Shown one piece after another: positions 51,288 to 59,994 of a DNA stretch of 64,000 nucleotides. This DNA is from CAIZQW01 sp942493055 (lineage in GTDB: Bacteria; Verrucomicrobiota; Kiritimatiellia; RFP12; UBA1067): assembly GCA_942493055.1 (NCBI GenBank), contig OW818680.1:5208001-5272000 (forward strand), in the 5' to 3' direction. The position numbers were made by a program, and so were the translations under genes. How positions within the stretch are numbered: position 1 is the first letter of the stretch; the number at the start of each line of letters is the position of its first letter. The notes below the pieces were generated by a model. It was not told where the DNA came from. It saw nothing but the letters and a program-made list of their open reading frames with translations, and did not search any database.

Positions 51288-52975
51288 TAATCAGCAGCCC
51301 CAGCCACAATGTCTGTTGCTTCGGGGCGGTCTAAGCCGGCGTACGAACTCCAGATGAGCTCGGCATTCAGCGACTCCGAATAAGAGGCGAAGCCCTTTAA
51401 GGTGTAATCATCCGGGGAATAGGCGAATTCGCTGCCGCATGCATACTCGCAGATACACGGGACGCGGCCATTGCATTTGCAGGCGCAGAAGCAGTGCGCA
51501 TTCTCTTGGGGTTGCGCTGTCTGCGCTTCTGCGGTGACGCTCGGCAAAGCGGCTTGCAGTTGAGGCGTTTCGCTTGCAGGGATTGCAGGCGTTTGCTGGA
51601 CGTGCTCAACCACCTGTTGCGCAGGCTGGTTGACATAGACCACTTGCGGCGCGGGTTGCTCGATCACGATCGTTTGCGGCTCCTCATACAGATAATAGGA
51701 CCGATAGACGGGCATCGGGTTGAACATGTAGGAGAACCCGCCATACCAGTTGCCACGCCAGCCTCCATAGTAGGCTGATGAATGATACCACCCGTCATGG
51801 ATGTACCCCGTGTTGCAGTAATAGGGACGATAGTAGGGGCGATAGTAGGAGTAAGCCGGTCCTCCGACAGACACGGTGACACCCCCTCCATGCCATGCGG
51901 TTGAATAACTCACGTGGCTGTAGCCGAACGGCCCCACATAAACAGGCGCAAACAAAGGAGCCCCAAGAGTGAACGCGAAGGCAGTCCAGAAGGCTTCGCG
52001 ACCGCTATAGCACGTCATCGGACGGTAGTCGTGGTGTCTGGAATGACTCGGATAATGGTGCGAATAGTAGGGGGTGCGCCTGTCTTCGAGGGGTTTGGGA
52101 TAGCGCGGCGAAGGTTGGAGATTTGACGTGTAGGCAGTCCTGGCACGATCATCCCCGTAGGAGCGTGAATCCGTCCGTTGCGGCGAACGCAATGACGCGG
52201 CTTGTAACTGCGACTGATTCAGGGGCGCTGTCTGCGTGGCAGGCGTGCGCGAGCCTACCTCGAAGCGTTCGCGGCTTGAGCGCGACCGATCCGAAAAGAT
52301 GAACGGGGACGAACTCTTTTCCGCTGCACGGCTCTCCGTCTTGGGCGGAGTGATCTGGACCGTGCCGGTCTCTTCCCGACGAAACGTGCGAGGCTCACGC
52401 GTCGGTGTTGCAATACGCTGTTCGGGCGCTGCGGGTGTCGAGGGGCGTGCAGTCGTTGGCGTTATAGTTTTGACGTCCGGTGCTTCGCGTCCCCACTCAT
52501 GATTGCGCGTGGAGGGTGTGCGTGAGGTGCGCTCTGGCGCGCTCTGGAAGGTGCTGGGCGGAGGTGTCTCCGCTCGGGCGGATTGTACGACGGGTTGGGG
52601 CTGCGTGACTGGCTGCTGGAACGTCCGCTCCGACCTCCGAGTCTCGCTGAACTGCTGAGGCGTTTCACGCTGTGGTGCTGGAACTGGCGCTGAAGCCGGA
52701 GCACGTTCGGTCTGCCGGGTCACGGGCGCGCTCCTAAACGTCTGACTGGGCGTATAGGTGCGCTCCGGAGCGGAGAAGCTCCTTGATGACCGAGGAGCGC
52801 TGGGGATGCTCATGGGCGCAGGTGCGGAACGGGCAGGCGCTGCAGGTTCGGAGCGAGGCGTTGCTGAGGCGCTTTGCCCGCCCCACGAACGACTGCCACG
52901 GTCGCTATTCCGCTCTGCACAAACTTGAAGTGAAAGCCCACCGACGATTAAAAGGGATATGAGGTTCAGATTCAT
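51287..52975 (-). CDS. Secreted low-complexity protein with a Cys-rich tail
   Basis: 562 residues with a signal peptide (MNLNLISLLIVGGLSLQVCA). About 330 residues rich in Ser, Pro, Arg, Thr and Gln follow. Then comes a Tyr/Gly/His-rich stretch (PYYSHHYPSHSRHHDYRP, SYYRPYYRPYYC, GGWRGNWYGGFSYMFNP) and a Cys-rich block near 495-515 (CFCACKCNGRVPCICEYACG). No family recognised. The Tyr/Gly part is like other structural or adhesive surface proteins, and the Cys block could bind metal or cross-link. It has a promoter and a good ribosome site AAAGGAG. The stop overlaps the Nudix start. Confidence 0.72.
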   Translation of the reverse strand: MNLNLISLLIVGGLSLQVCAERNSDRGSRSWGGQSASATPRSEPAAPARSAPAPMSIPSAPRSSRSFSAPERTYTPSQTFRSAPVTRQTERAPASAPVPAPQRETPQQFSETRRSERTFQQPVTQPQPVVQSARAETPPPSTFQSAPERTSRTPSTRNHEWGREAPDVKTITPTTARPSTPAAPEQRIATPTREPRTFRREETGTVQITPPKTESRAAEKSSSPFIFSDRSRSSRERFEVGSRTPATQTAPLNQSQLQAASLRSPQRTDSRSYGDDRARTAYTSNLQPSPRYPKPLEDRRTPYYSHHYPSHSRHHDYRPMTCYSGREAFWTAFAFTLGAPLFAPVYVGPFGYSHVSYSTAWHGGGVTVSVGGPAYSYYRPYYRPYYCNTGYIHDGWYHSSAYYGGWRGNWYGGFSYMFNPMPVYRSYYLYEEPQTIVIEQPAPQVVYVNQPAQQVVEHVQQTPAIPASETPQLQAALPSVTAEAQTAQPQENAHCFCACKCNGRVPCICEYACGSEFAYSPDDYTLKGFASYSESLNAELIWSSYAGLDRPEATDIVAGAAD

Positions 52976-53013
52976 AGTGACACTCCTTTCTCAGAAGTTT
53001 TTTGTCAGACAAT

Positions 53014-53042
53014 AGAGTACGTGATTTTCGGGTTTCCGTCAA
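53014..53042 (-). promoter_or_regulatory. Sigma-70-type promoter for the low-complexity gene
   Basis: On the minus strand TTGACG (53042-53037) and TACTCT (53019-53014) with a 17-base spacer, about 40 bases before the ATG at 52975. The -35 is strong and the -10 is partial. Confidence 0.45.
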
Positions 53043-53093
53043 TACTACCTTATGTCTGCTGTTGTTTAGTTAAACGGAACATGCTGAATAATA

Positions 53094-53123
53094 TTGCCGA
53101 CCTTATGGGGAGTTCGGTATGCT
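53094..53123 (+). promoter_or_regulatory. Sigma-70-type promoter for the RmlD-like gene
   Basis: TTGCCG (53094-53099) and TATGCT (53118-53123) with an 18-base spacer, 25 bases before the ATG at 53148. The 5' leader would be short and mostly ribosome site (AAGGAG, 53134-53139). Confidence 0.45.
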
Positions 53124-53147
53124 GTGCCCCATCAAGGAGACAAACCA

Positions 53148-54050
53148 ATGAAGCGTGTTCTCATCACCGGGGCCTCCGGGCTTCTCGGACGACCCGTTTA
53201 TAAAGAATGTTCAACGATCGCGGATTGGCAGGTGACCGGAACGGCCTTCAGCCGTGCAGGGCATGGGCTGGCCAAGGTCGATTTATCTGCGGTTGACACG
53301 ATTCCCGCGTTTCTGGACACGATGCGTCCGGACGCGATTATCCATTCCGCGGCAGAACGCCGGCCTGATGTCAGCGAAAAGGACCCCGCCGGCACGCAAC
53401 GCCTCAATGTGGATGCCACGGCGGCTATCGCAACCTGGGCCAAACGCAATGGCGCTTACCTCGTCTACCTTTCATCGGACTATGTGTTTGACGGAACCCA
53501 AGCGCCCTATACGCCTGATTCCCCAACCTGTCCGATCAACACATACGGCCACAGCAAGCTGGCAGGCGAGCATGTCATCCGTGACGCCGGAGCGCTGGCG
53601 GCCATGCTGCGTGTCCCCATCCTGTATGGGACCGTGGAGTATCTGGCGGAATCCTCTGTGACAGTGCTGGCTCAAAATATGTTGAATGCCCGAGGAACGG
53701 ATAAGAAGTTGCCCATGGAGCACTGGGCGACGCGCTATCCGACTTTGACAGACGATGTCGCAGTCGTGTTGCGGCAGATGCTGGAGTATCACTTCGCAAA
53801 GGGGCCCCTTTGCGGCATCTATCACTGGAGCGGCAACGAACCCATGACCAAGTATGATATGGCGCTTGTCTTTGCACAGGCGCTCGGCTTTGATCCTGCG
53901 CAACTGATTCCGGATGTGACGCCTCCGGGCAGCGCCGCGCCCCGTCCGAAAGATTGCCATCTGGATTCTTCGCTTCTGGAATCCCTGGGGATGGGCAGAC
54001 GTACGCCTTTTGCCAAGGCGGTGCCTCGGATTTTGAAGGGTTTTCTTTAA
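53148..54050 (+). CDS. RmlD-like NAD(P)-dependent sugar reductase
   Basis: 300 residues from ATG 53148 with AAGGAG 8 bases upstream; the frame is open to 53094 but without support. Extended SDR features: nucleotide-binding GASGLLG at the N-terminus, DAIIHSAAERRPDVSEKDP, SSDYVFDGTQAPYTP, and a catalytic YGHSK. This is the pattern of dTDP-4-dehydrorhamnose reductase and of the related MAT2B proteins. No other dTDP-rhamnose genes are beside it, so the substrate is open. The purD gene follows 43 bases downstream, possibly in the same transcript. Confidence 0.84.
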   Translation: MKRVLITGASGLLGRPVYKECSTIADWQVTGTAFSRAGHGLAKVDLSAVDTIPAFLDTMRPDAIIHSAAERRPDVSEKDPAGTQRLNVDATAAIATWAKRNGAYLVYLSSDYVFDGTQAPYTPDSPTCPINTYGHSKLAGEHVIRDAGALAAMLRVPILYGTVEYLAESSVTVLAQNMLNARGTDKKLPMEHWATRYPTLTDDVAVVLRQMLEYHFAKGPLCGIYHWSGNEPMTKYDMALVFAQALGFDPAQLIPDVTPPGSAAPRPKDCHLDSSLLESLGMGRRTPFAKAVPRILKGFL

Positions 54051-54093
54051 TCGAATAAACGCCTTGATTTAGGTGAAGGGAGAGGGTATCTTT

Positions 54094-55371
54094 ATGTCCA
54101 TGAAAATTTTAGTTGTCGGAGGTGGCGGACGTGAACATGCCATCGCTTGGAGATTGTCCCAGGATTCCTGTAAGCCAACCCTGTTCTGCGCCCCTGGAAA
54201 TGCAGGCACATCCACGGTTGCACAGTCTGTGCCTATTTCAGCGGAGGATGTCCCTGCGCTGGTGGCGTGGGCAAAGGTCAATAAGCCGGATCTCACGGTC
54301 ATCGGACCTGAAGTTCCCCTCTGCCTGGGCATTACGGACGCATTGAACGCGGAAGGCTTCCGCGTCTTCGGTCCTTGCAAGGCTGGCGCGCGTATGGAAG
54401 GCAGCAAGCTCTTCTCAAAGGACGTGATGACCGCCGCAGGCGTGCCGACCGCGCGTTCCTTCGGCTTCACGAATGCCGCTGAAGCGATTGCCGCACTGGA
54501 TAAGTTTGATCTGCCGGTGGTGATCAAGGCCGACGGCCTGGCCGCGGGAAAAGGCGTCGTGATTGCCCAGACACGCACCGAGGCGGTTGACGCGATCAAC
54601 TCCATGCTCGTGGAGGCCATTTTCGGCAAGGCCGGCGCAGAGGTGCTGATCGAAGATTTCCTGGAGGGCGAAGAGGCCTCGATTCTTGCTCTTGTCGACG
54701 GCGAGCATACTGTGATCCTGCCCTCCTCCCAAGATCACAAGCGCATCTTTGACAATGACCAGGGACCCAACACGGGCGGTATGGGCGCTTACTCGCCTGC
54801 GCCTGTCGTGACCGACGACCTGATCCCCTTCATTAAGGAGCAGGTCATCCTGCCTGTGGTGCGCGAACTGAAAAAACGCGGCATCGTTTATAAGGGCGTG
54901 CTCTATGCTGGACTGATGATCGGCAAGAAGGGCATCAACGTACTGGAGTTCAATGCGCGCTTTGGTGATCCGGAGACCGAGGCTGTGTTGCCGCGTATCG
55001 CTGGCGACTTGATTCCTGCGCTTCAGGCGTGCATCGACGGCACCCTGCATGACGGACTCATCCAGGTGCGCCCCGAGGCAGCAGCGACCGTGGTGATGGC
55101 CGCAGGCGGGTATCCCGGCAATTACGTCAAGGGCACGGAGATTAAGGGGCTTGCTGAGGCCGCAAAGGTTGAAGGCTCCGTCGTCTTCCATGCAGGCACC
55201 ACGCTCAAGGATGGAAAAGTTGTTACCGCAGGCGGACGCGTGCTCGCAGTAACTGCTCTCGGCTCCGACCTCAAGACCGCAGTCGCCTGCGCCTACAAAG
55301 CGGTTCAGTGCATTCACTTTGACGGCGCTCAATACCGCAACGACATCGCCCGGCGGGCATTCAATCGGTAG
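54094..55371 (+). CDS. purD: Phosphoribosylamine-glycine ligase
   Basis: 425 residues from ATG 54094 (MSMKILVVGGGGREHAIAWR), with AGGGAGAGGG 7 bases upstream; a GTG at 54073 and the ATG at 54100 are less likely. It catalyses the second step of de novo purine synthesis, joining glycine to phosphoribosylamine with ATP. The ATP-grasp features are intact: VVIKADGLAAGKGVVIAQ, EDFLEGEEASILALVDGE, DNDQGPNTGGMGAYSPAPV and EFNARFGDPETEAVLPRI. Length is usual for the family. A block of palindromic repeats begins about 35 bases after its stop. Confidence 0.95.
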   Translation: MSMKILVVGGGGREHAIAWRLSQDSCKPTLFCAPGNAGTSTVAQSVPISAEDVPALVAWAKVNKPDLTVIGPEVPLCLGITDALNAEGFRVFGPCKAGARMEGSKLFSKDVMTAAGVPTARSFGFTNAAEAIAALDKFDLPVVIKADGLAAGKGVVIAQTRTEAVDAINSMLVEAIFGKAGAEVLIEDFLEGEEASILALVDGEHTVILPSSQDHKRIFDNDQGPNTGGMGAYSPAPVVTDDLIPFIKEQVILPVVRELKKRGIVYKGVLYAGLMIGKKGINVLEFNARFGDPETEAVLPRIAGDLIPALQACIDGTLHDGLIQVRPEAAATVVMAAGGYPGNYVKGTEIKGLAEAAKVEGSVVFHAGTTLKDGKVVTAGGRVLAVTALGSDLKTAVACAYKAVQCIHFDGAQYRNDIARRAFNR

Positions 55372-55406
55372 GGGGGCGTTCCTTTCGGAGCACTGGAAGG
55401 GAGCGT

Positions 55407-55603
55407 GGCCGTCCCGGCCGCATCTTCATGCGGGCAAGATGCCCGCGCTCCTTTCAGCAAGGTGGCAGAGCCGTCCCGGCTCTGTGCGGGCAAGATGCCC
55501 GCGCTCCTTTCGCTGTACGGTAGGGCGACGTTCTCTCCGGCGGCTGCCGGACGCCGCAGACGGTTCGGCGAGACACAAGGTGGCGCAGACATTCCTGTCT
55601 GCG
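55407..55603. repeat. Cluster of REP-like palindromes
   Basis: At least five short hairpins lie between purD and the aminotransferase. They are GGCCG-TCC-CGGCC (55407-55419); GCGGGCA-AGA-TGCCCGC (55430-55446, again 55486-55502); CAGAGCCG-TCC-CGGCTCTG (55466-55484); and CGCAGACA-TTCC-TGTCTGCG (55584-55603). A 27-base direct repeat is exact at 55429-55455 and 55485-55511. The phrase CAAGGTGGC precedes two of the hairpins. The whole 55372-55687 gap has no gene; frames across it are repeat-driven. Confidence 0.8.
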
Positions 55604-55655
55604 ATCTGGCTGGACGGCTCGGCTACGCCTGACAAGCAGGCGGCCAGGGTAGGCC

Positions 55656-55683
55656 AAGTTTCCAGTTTCAAGTTTCCAGTTTC
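55656..55683. repeat. Tandem 14-base repeat
   Basis: AAGTTTCCAGTTTC occurs twice in exact tandem (55656-55669, 55670-55683), each copy itself carrying AGTTTC twice. It lies between the palindrome cluster and the 3' end of the aminotransferase gene. Confidence 0.8.
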
Positions 55684-55687
55684 ATCG

Positions 55688-56869
55688 CTACAGCTTCTTC
55701 AAGAACGTCTGCATGCGAACCATAGCTTCTTTGAGTTGCTCGATGCCTGTGGCATACGCGCAGCGGAGATAGCCCGCACCGCACGCGCCAAAGGCGCTGC
55801 CTGGAACGCACGCGACGCTGTACTCGTTCAGGAAGCGCATGGCGAACTCATGAGCGGTCAGGCCGGTCGATTGAATCGACGGGAAGACGTAGAATGCGCC
55901 ACGCGGCATAAAGCAGTCAAGCCCCATCTCATTCAAGGACGCGACCAGGAAGTTCCTGCGTTGATGATAGGAGTCCCGCATCTCTGCGATGTCGGCATCT
56001 CCGGAGGTGAGCGCTTCGATGCCAGCACACTGGCTGACGGTCGGCGCACTCATCATGCAATACTGATGGATCTTCATCATGGCATCGGTGAGTGGCGCGG
56101 GAGCGCACACGTAACCCAGACGGAAGCCTGTCATGGACCATGCCTTTGAGAATCCATTCATGAAGATCAGCCGGTCTCGAATACGATGGATGGCAGCCAT
56201 GGAGTGGCGTCCGCCTTCGTAGGTCAGCTCGGAATAGACTTCGTCGGAGATCAGAAGCAGGTTATGCTTGATCACAAAATCGGCCAGCGCTTCTGTGTCC
56301 GCCTTGGTCAGGCAGGCGCCAGTAGGGTTGTTCGGGAAGTTGATCAGCAGGACGCGTGAACGCGGGGTGACCTTCTTCTCGAGTTCCTCAACCGTGAGAC
56401 GGAAATCATCTTTGCGGAAGGTGTCCACAACGACGGGCACGCCATGGGCCATGCGGATCAGCGGCGCATACGCGACAAAGCACGGTTCGTGGTAGAGCAC
56501 TTCATCGCCCGGAGAGAGGACTGCACGCAAGGCGATATCCAATGCTTCGCTGACGCCGACCGTCACGAGGATTTCGTTTTTCCAGTCGTACGTGGCATGG
56601 AAGGCATGCTTCATGTAGGTCGTCAGGGCCTGACGGAGTTCAGGCATGCCGAGGTTGGAGGTATAACGCGTGAAGCCGCGTTCAATGGCGGACATCGCGC
56701 GTTCGCGGATGTGCCAAGGTGTCTGGAAATCAGGCTCGCCAATGCCCAGTGAAATAATATCCCTGCGAGTTGCGACAATGTCAAAGAAATCACGGATTCC
56801 TGACTTGGGTATGTCGAGCAGATGCGGGGCAATAAATTGTTCAGGGACTGACTTGGAGTCGGTCGTCAT
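55688..56869 (-). CDS. PLP-dependent class I/II aminotransferase
   Basis: 393 residues from ATG 56869 with GGAAGG 8 bases upstream; a GTG at 56878 has no spacing for a ribosome site. Fold-type I features: YTSNLGMPELRQALTTYM, INFPNNPTGACL, ISDEVYSELTYEGG, and the PLP-lysine site NGFSKAWSMTGFRLGY. The close relatives are aspartate/alanine/aromatic aminotransferases of the AspB/PatA group, so the amino acid cannot be fixed. The start overlaps the 3' end of the Lrp-type regulator gene by 29 bases, a common pairing that suggests the regulator responds to the same amino acid. Confidence 0.87.
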   Translation of the reverse strand: MTTDSKSVPEQFIAPHLLDIPKSGIRDFFDIVATRRDIISLGIGEPDFQTPWHIRERAMSAIERGFTRYTSNLGMPELRQALTTYMKHAFHATYDWKNEILVTVGVSEALDIALRAVLSPGDEVLYHEPCFVAYAPLIRMAHGVPVVVDTFRKDDFRLTVEELEKKVTPRSRVLLINFPNNPTGACLTKADTEALADFVIKHNLLLISDEVYSELTYEGGRHSMAAIHRIRDRLIFMNGFSKAWSMTGFRLGYVCAPAPLTDAMMKIHQYCMMSAPTVSQCAGIEALTSGDADIAEMRDSYHQRRNFLVASLNEMGLDCFMPRGAFYVFPSIQSTGLTAHEFAMRFLNEYSVACVPGSAFGACGAGYLRCAYATGIEQLKEAMVRMQTFLKKL

Positions 56870-57320
56870 GGTGTTCACCTTCCATCAGGATATCTTGATC
56901 CTTATAGGTTTTGAGCATGAAGTGGGTTGCCGTTGAGAGAACGCCGTCAATCGTTGCGAGATTGACGCTGACAAAATTGGCGACTTCCTGAAGGTTCTTG
57001 CCCTTCACGAAGAGCAGCAGGTCAAAGCCGCCAGACATCAGGAACATGGATTCCACCTGCGGGCATTTGCTGATACGCGCGGCGAGACGGTCAAAACCGC
57101 CTTCGCGCTCCGGACGGATGCGCAGTTCAATGACCGCATGCACGGTGTTGTCGTCGATGCGCGCCGGATTGATGAGCGCGCGGAATCCGCGGATGACACC
57201 GTCCCTCTCAAAGGCTGCAATGCGCGCCTTGACATCTGCTTCGGTGGTGCCGAGTTCTTTGGCCAGCACGGCATCAGATTCCCGTGCGTTCTTCTTCAAC
57301 ATCTCTAATAGCGGATCCAT
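56841..57320 (-). CDS. Lrp/AsnC-family regulator
   Basis: 159 residues from ATG 57320 with AAGGAG 5 bases upstream; the in-frame GTG at 57326 lies inside that site. The N-terminal winged helix-turn-helix (ESDAVLAKELGTTEADVKAR) is followed by GFRALINPARID and a RAM/ActD-type ligand domain (VHAVIELRIRPE, VESMFLMSGGFDLLLFVKGK, LATIDGVLSTATHFML). It binds DNA as an oligomer and senses amino acids. Its gene overlaps the aminotransferase gene and is the first of that pair. The upstream gap 57321-57419 holds its promoter region; no clear -35/-10 found. Confidence 0.85.
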   Translation of the reverse strand: MDPLLEMLKKNARESDAVLAKELGTTEADVKARIAAFERDGVIRGFRALINPARIDDNTVHAVIELRIRPEREGGFDRLAARISKCPQVESMFLMSGGFDLLLFVKGKNLQEVANFVSVNLATIDGVLSTATHFMLKTYKDQDILMEGEHHDDRLQVSP

Positions 57321-57419
57321 AATCACTCCTTGTAAGCATGCACCCGACCGGGTGCTATTGATCAGGTGAAAGATTATATCTCAAAAGGGGTTGCAATTGC
57401 AAAACCAAATCAACCCAAA

Positions 57420-58151
57420 TCATGACTTCAGCAAGTCTTTGACGATCTCGCCTGCGAGGATCAGTCCTGCGACGGAAGGGACAAAGGCGATGCTGCCGGG
57501 CGCGTTCCGTCGCTTGGGCAGTTGCGTGTCAATGTCAGGGATCACTGCTGCTGCTGAGGAGGGCAGTGGAGGTTCTTTCGAAAAGACAACCTTTAACGCG
57601 TCAATGTTGCGTTCAGCGAGACGTTTGCGCATGACCTTGCAGAGCGGGCAGACCGAGGTCTTATGGATATCCCCGATTTCAAAGCGTGTGGGATCCAGTT
57701 TGTTGCCAGCTCCCATGCAGCTCATGATAGGTGTGCCCGCCTGCTTGGCGCGTACGATGAGCTCGACCTTGGCATCGACCGTGTCGATGGCATCCGCAAT
57801 GTAATCAAACGAGGCCAGATCAATGGCAGAGGCTGTCTCCGCGTTGTAAAAGAGATTGTGCGTGGTGACGATGGCGTCGGGATTGATGTCGCGGATGCGC
57901 GCTGCCATGACTTCCACCTTGGGCTTGCCAAGTGTGCTGTTGAGGGCAATGAGCTGGCGGTTGAGATTCGAGGCGCAGACGAGGTCCGCATCAATCAAGG
58001 TCAGCTTGCCGATGCCGCAACGCGCAAGGGCCTCAGCGATAAATGAGCCCACGCCGCCAATGCCAAAAACAGCGACATGGCATGATTTGAGGGTGTCGAC
58101 AGCTTCTGTTCCCAGAAGGCGTTCTGTGCGGGAAAAAGGAGCGTCTGTCAT
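57420..58151 (-). CDS. tcdA: tRNA threonylcarbamoyladenosine dehydratase
   Basis: 243 residues. The E1/ThiF-type nucleotide site is clear (VAVFGIGGVGSFIAEALARC, LTLIDADLVCASNLNRQL), as is the family segment TSVCPLCKVMRKRLAER with candidate catalytic cysteines. TcdA (CsdL) uses ATP to cyclise t6A37 in tRNAs to ct6A. A C-terminal hydrophobic stretch (PSVAGLILAGEIVKDLL) is typical. A ThiF-like gene could suggest a RiPP partner for the YcaO, but full-length match to TcdA and distance (43 kb) argue for tRNA modification. It is followed after 10 bases upstream by the low-complexity exported gene. Confidence 0.88.
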   Translation of the reverse strand: MTDAPFSRTERLLGTEAVDTLKSCHVAVFGIGGVGSFIAEALARCGIGKLTLIDADLVCASNLNRQLIALNSTLGKPKVEVMAARIRDINPDAIVTTHNLFYNAETASAIDLASFDYIADAIDTVDAKVELIVRAKQAGTPIMSCMGAGNKLDPTRFEIGDIHKTSVCPLCKVMRKRLAERNIDALKVVFSKEPPLPSSAAAVIPDIDTQLPKRRNAPGSIAFVPSVAGLILAGEIVKDLLKS

Positions 58152-58161
58152 GACGGTTTAC

Positions 58162-59175
58162 TTATTGCACCTGTATTTCAATCTGCTGGACTTGCTGCCC
58201 ATCGCCTTGCTGCTGTTGGGCAGCGGCTGCGGCTGCAGCGGCTTCCTCCTGCTGTTTGCGGAGGGCGTCTGAGATCTGAACATTCACCAGCTTTGAAATC
58301 TCTTCCTGCTGCTTGCGATTCGTCTCCTGCTTCTGATTCTCCTGTGCTTTCAGCCTCTCGTTCAGCCGATCACGATAGGATGTCAACAGCGCTGAGTGGC
58401 CCGTGCTGCTGGTGGTGGTGATTGTTGCGGCCCTGCCGCCTTCAGTAGGGATTGTAATGGTATGTGTTTCGATCGTGGGTTGAGAGGTGTTTGGCATGCG
58501 ACCATGATTAAGCCCAGGCATCGTAAGCGCCGGGGTTCCCAGCGGTGCCGGACTTGCTGGTGTCCCGCCCGGCGGGGTTGGCGCGATCGGGCTCTTGTTT
58601 CCGAACTTCAGGGAGATGCTCACATCGCCCTTTTGAATCGTAGCCGTTTCCGAGACGTAATCTGCTTCAACGACCGTCCAGTCGTTTGCGGATTCACCGA
58701 CCGTCATATAATAATTGGCGGGCGGTTTTGCAGAGAGGTCGGTGAATCCGATGGCGGTCTTTCCGTCCGGCGTGATGTTGATGGCCGTCCATGAGAAGGT
58801 CGCCGCGAGCTTATCCTGTTCAACCTTCATCTTGGCTGCGTCCATACTGGTTGTCGCTGCATTGAGTGCCGCGAGATCGGGTGGCACACCGAAGGGCATC
58901 TTTTCCAGGATGACGGGATACGGGCTTTTGTCAAAGGAAGAGACTTCAGGGCTTAATGAAGTGGAGGCTGCTTCGCCAGCAACAGGCGCTGCGACATCAG
59001 CGGCCACCGTCTCATTGGATGAAGCGGGTTGCTCACGAGCGACAAGAGCTGCCTCTGGCGTGACAGTGTTGTCCGCAGGTGCAGTCGCAGGGGCTTCATT
59101 GGTTGAAACCTGAGCGCACAGGGTATAGGCAAAAAGCCCTGCATAAATAGTAAGATAGGTGTGCTTCAATTTCAT
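58162..59175 (-). CDS. Exported protein with coiled-coil, Gln/Ala-rich tail
   Basis: 337 residues with a signal peptide (MKLKHTYLTIYAGLFAYTLC). Residues 25-85 are Ala/Thr/Glu-rich and disordered. The centre (about 85-195) has a small folded part with YPVILEKMPFGVPPDLAAL and WTAINITPDGKTAIGFTDLS, like the GspC/PilP-type or 'general secretion' beta modules, but weakly so. A Pro-rich stretch and a Lys/Gln coiled coil follow, with Ala9 and QQQQ tracts near the C-terminus. No firm family. It could interact with secretion or pilus machinery. It lies between tcdA and the lipase on the same strand. Confidence 0.6.
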   Translation of the reverse strand: MKLKHTYLTIYAGLFAYTLCAQVSTNEAPATAPADNTVTPEAALVAREQPASSNETVAADVAAPVAGEAASTSLSPEVSSFDKSPYPVILEKMPFGVPPDLAALNAATTSMDAAKMKVEQDKLAATFSWTAINITPDGKTAIGFTDLSAKPPANYYMTVGESANDWTVVEADYVSETATIQKGDVSISLKFGNKSPIAPTPPGGTPASPAPLGTPALTMPGLNHGRMPNTSQPTIETHTITIPTEGGRAATITTTSSTGHSALLTSYRDRLNERLKAQENQKQETNRKQQEEISKLVNVQISDALRKQQEEAAAAAAAAQQQQGDGQQVQQIEIQVQ

Positions 59176-59184
59176 GATTATCTA

Positions 59185-59922
59185 CTATAGCAGATCAGCC
59201 CCCTGATTGCCATAGCGAAAAAAAGATCCCGTTTCCAAGAACTGTTTTGTTTGCGCGATCACGGTGCGGTTGCGCATCATGAAGGTGTGCGTCACGTGCA
59301 ACACCAGGAATGCTTTCATGTTGTCTGTCTTGGCTCTCAAGAGAGAGACTTTCCCGTCGTCCTTTCCTGGGATCATGTAGGAGAAGAGCGGGTTCACGCT
59401 TCGGTCGCCGGCGATGACGCCCAGTTCGAAGCGGGGAGGCTTGAGTTTGTTGGGGGCGCTCTCGGAACCTGTGCCGAGCTGGAGTCCTGCTGGACCATTG
59501 ATCCAGCCAAAAGGCGCAAGCCAGCGAAGTTTGTCCACGACCTCGCTGCCGTGGTTGGGCGGGGCGAGCATCACGACGCGTCCGAGATTCGCAATGCTGT
59601 GTGTTTCGAGGTAGGTGCGCAAGACGATCCCGCCCATGGAGTGTGTCACGAAGTGGACACGCTGCGCGCGGGCCAGTTGCGGTGCGAGCGAGGCAAAGAG
59701 ATTGGTCGAGAGCGTCTCCAGGTCTGCTCGGCGTGAGGGATAATCGCAGTTAATGACCGAGTAACCCTCCTGCTCGAGCGCGGTGGCGAGCTTCGACATG
59801 GCTCGGTGCGTCCGGTTGAGTCCGTGCAGCAGGACCACGGTTTCATTGGTTTTTGAATAGACGGTTGTGATCATGGTTGTGCAGAGAAGAAAAATGAACA
59901 GCCCTAGGATGGATCGTTTCAT
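59185..59922 (-). CDS. Exported lipase/alpha-beta hydrolase
   Basis: 245 residues from ATG 59922, chosen because it begins with a signal peptide (MKRSILGLFIFLLCTTMITT); an in-frame ATG at 59958 would add 12 residues from a repeat-like stretch. The fold is alpha/beta hydrolase: ETVVLLHGLNRTHRAMSKL (oxyanion loop), nucleophile VHFVTHSMGGIVLRTYLE (GxSxG variant HSMGG), VMLAPPNHGSEVVDKL, and HVTHTFMM with the catalytic His. It most resembles class-2 (EstA-type) triacylglycerol lipases. Probably periplasmic or secreted. No obvious functional link to neighbours. Confidence 0.8.
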   Translation of the reverse strand: MKRSILGLFIFLLCTTMITTVYSKTNETVVLLHGLNRTHRAMSKLATALEQEGYSVINCDYPSRRADLETLSTNLFASLAPQLARAQRVHFVTHSMGGIVLRTYLETHSIANLGRVVMLAPPNHGSEVVDKLRWLAPFGWINGPAGLQLGTGSESAPNKLKPPRFELGVIAGDRSVNPLFSYMIPGKDDGKVSLLRAKTDNMKAFLVLHVTHTFMMRNRTVIAQTKQFLETGSFFRYGNQGADLL

Positions 59923-59994
59923 GGGATTTGTTTGTTGAGGCCTTGGGACATTGGACATGTGACTTGGGATACTGACGCAAGGACGAAAGACAAC

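Noticed and set aside
55407..55603. CRISPR array
   Set aside because: The repeats are short palindromes at irregular spacing without uniform spacers, and no cas genes are present.
55319..56149. 276-codon plus-strand frame across the repeat block
   Set aside because: The frame is made of palindromic repeat sequence and the antisense of the aminotransferase gene.
57420..58151. ThiF-like gene as an E1 partner for the YcaO
   Set aside because: Full-length match to TcdA with its tRNA-modification features, and 43 kb from the YcaO gene.
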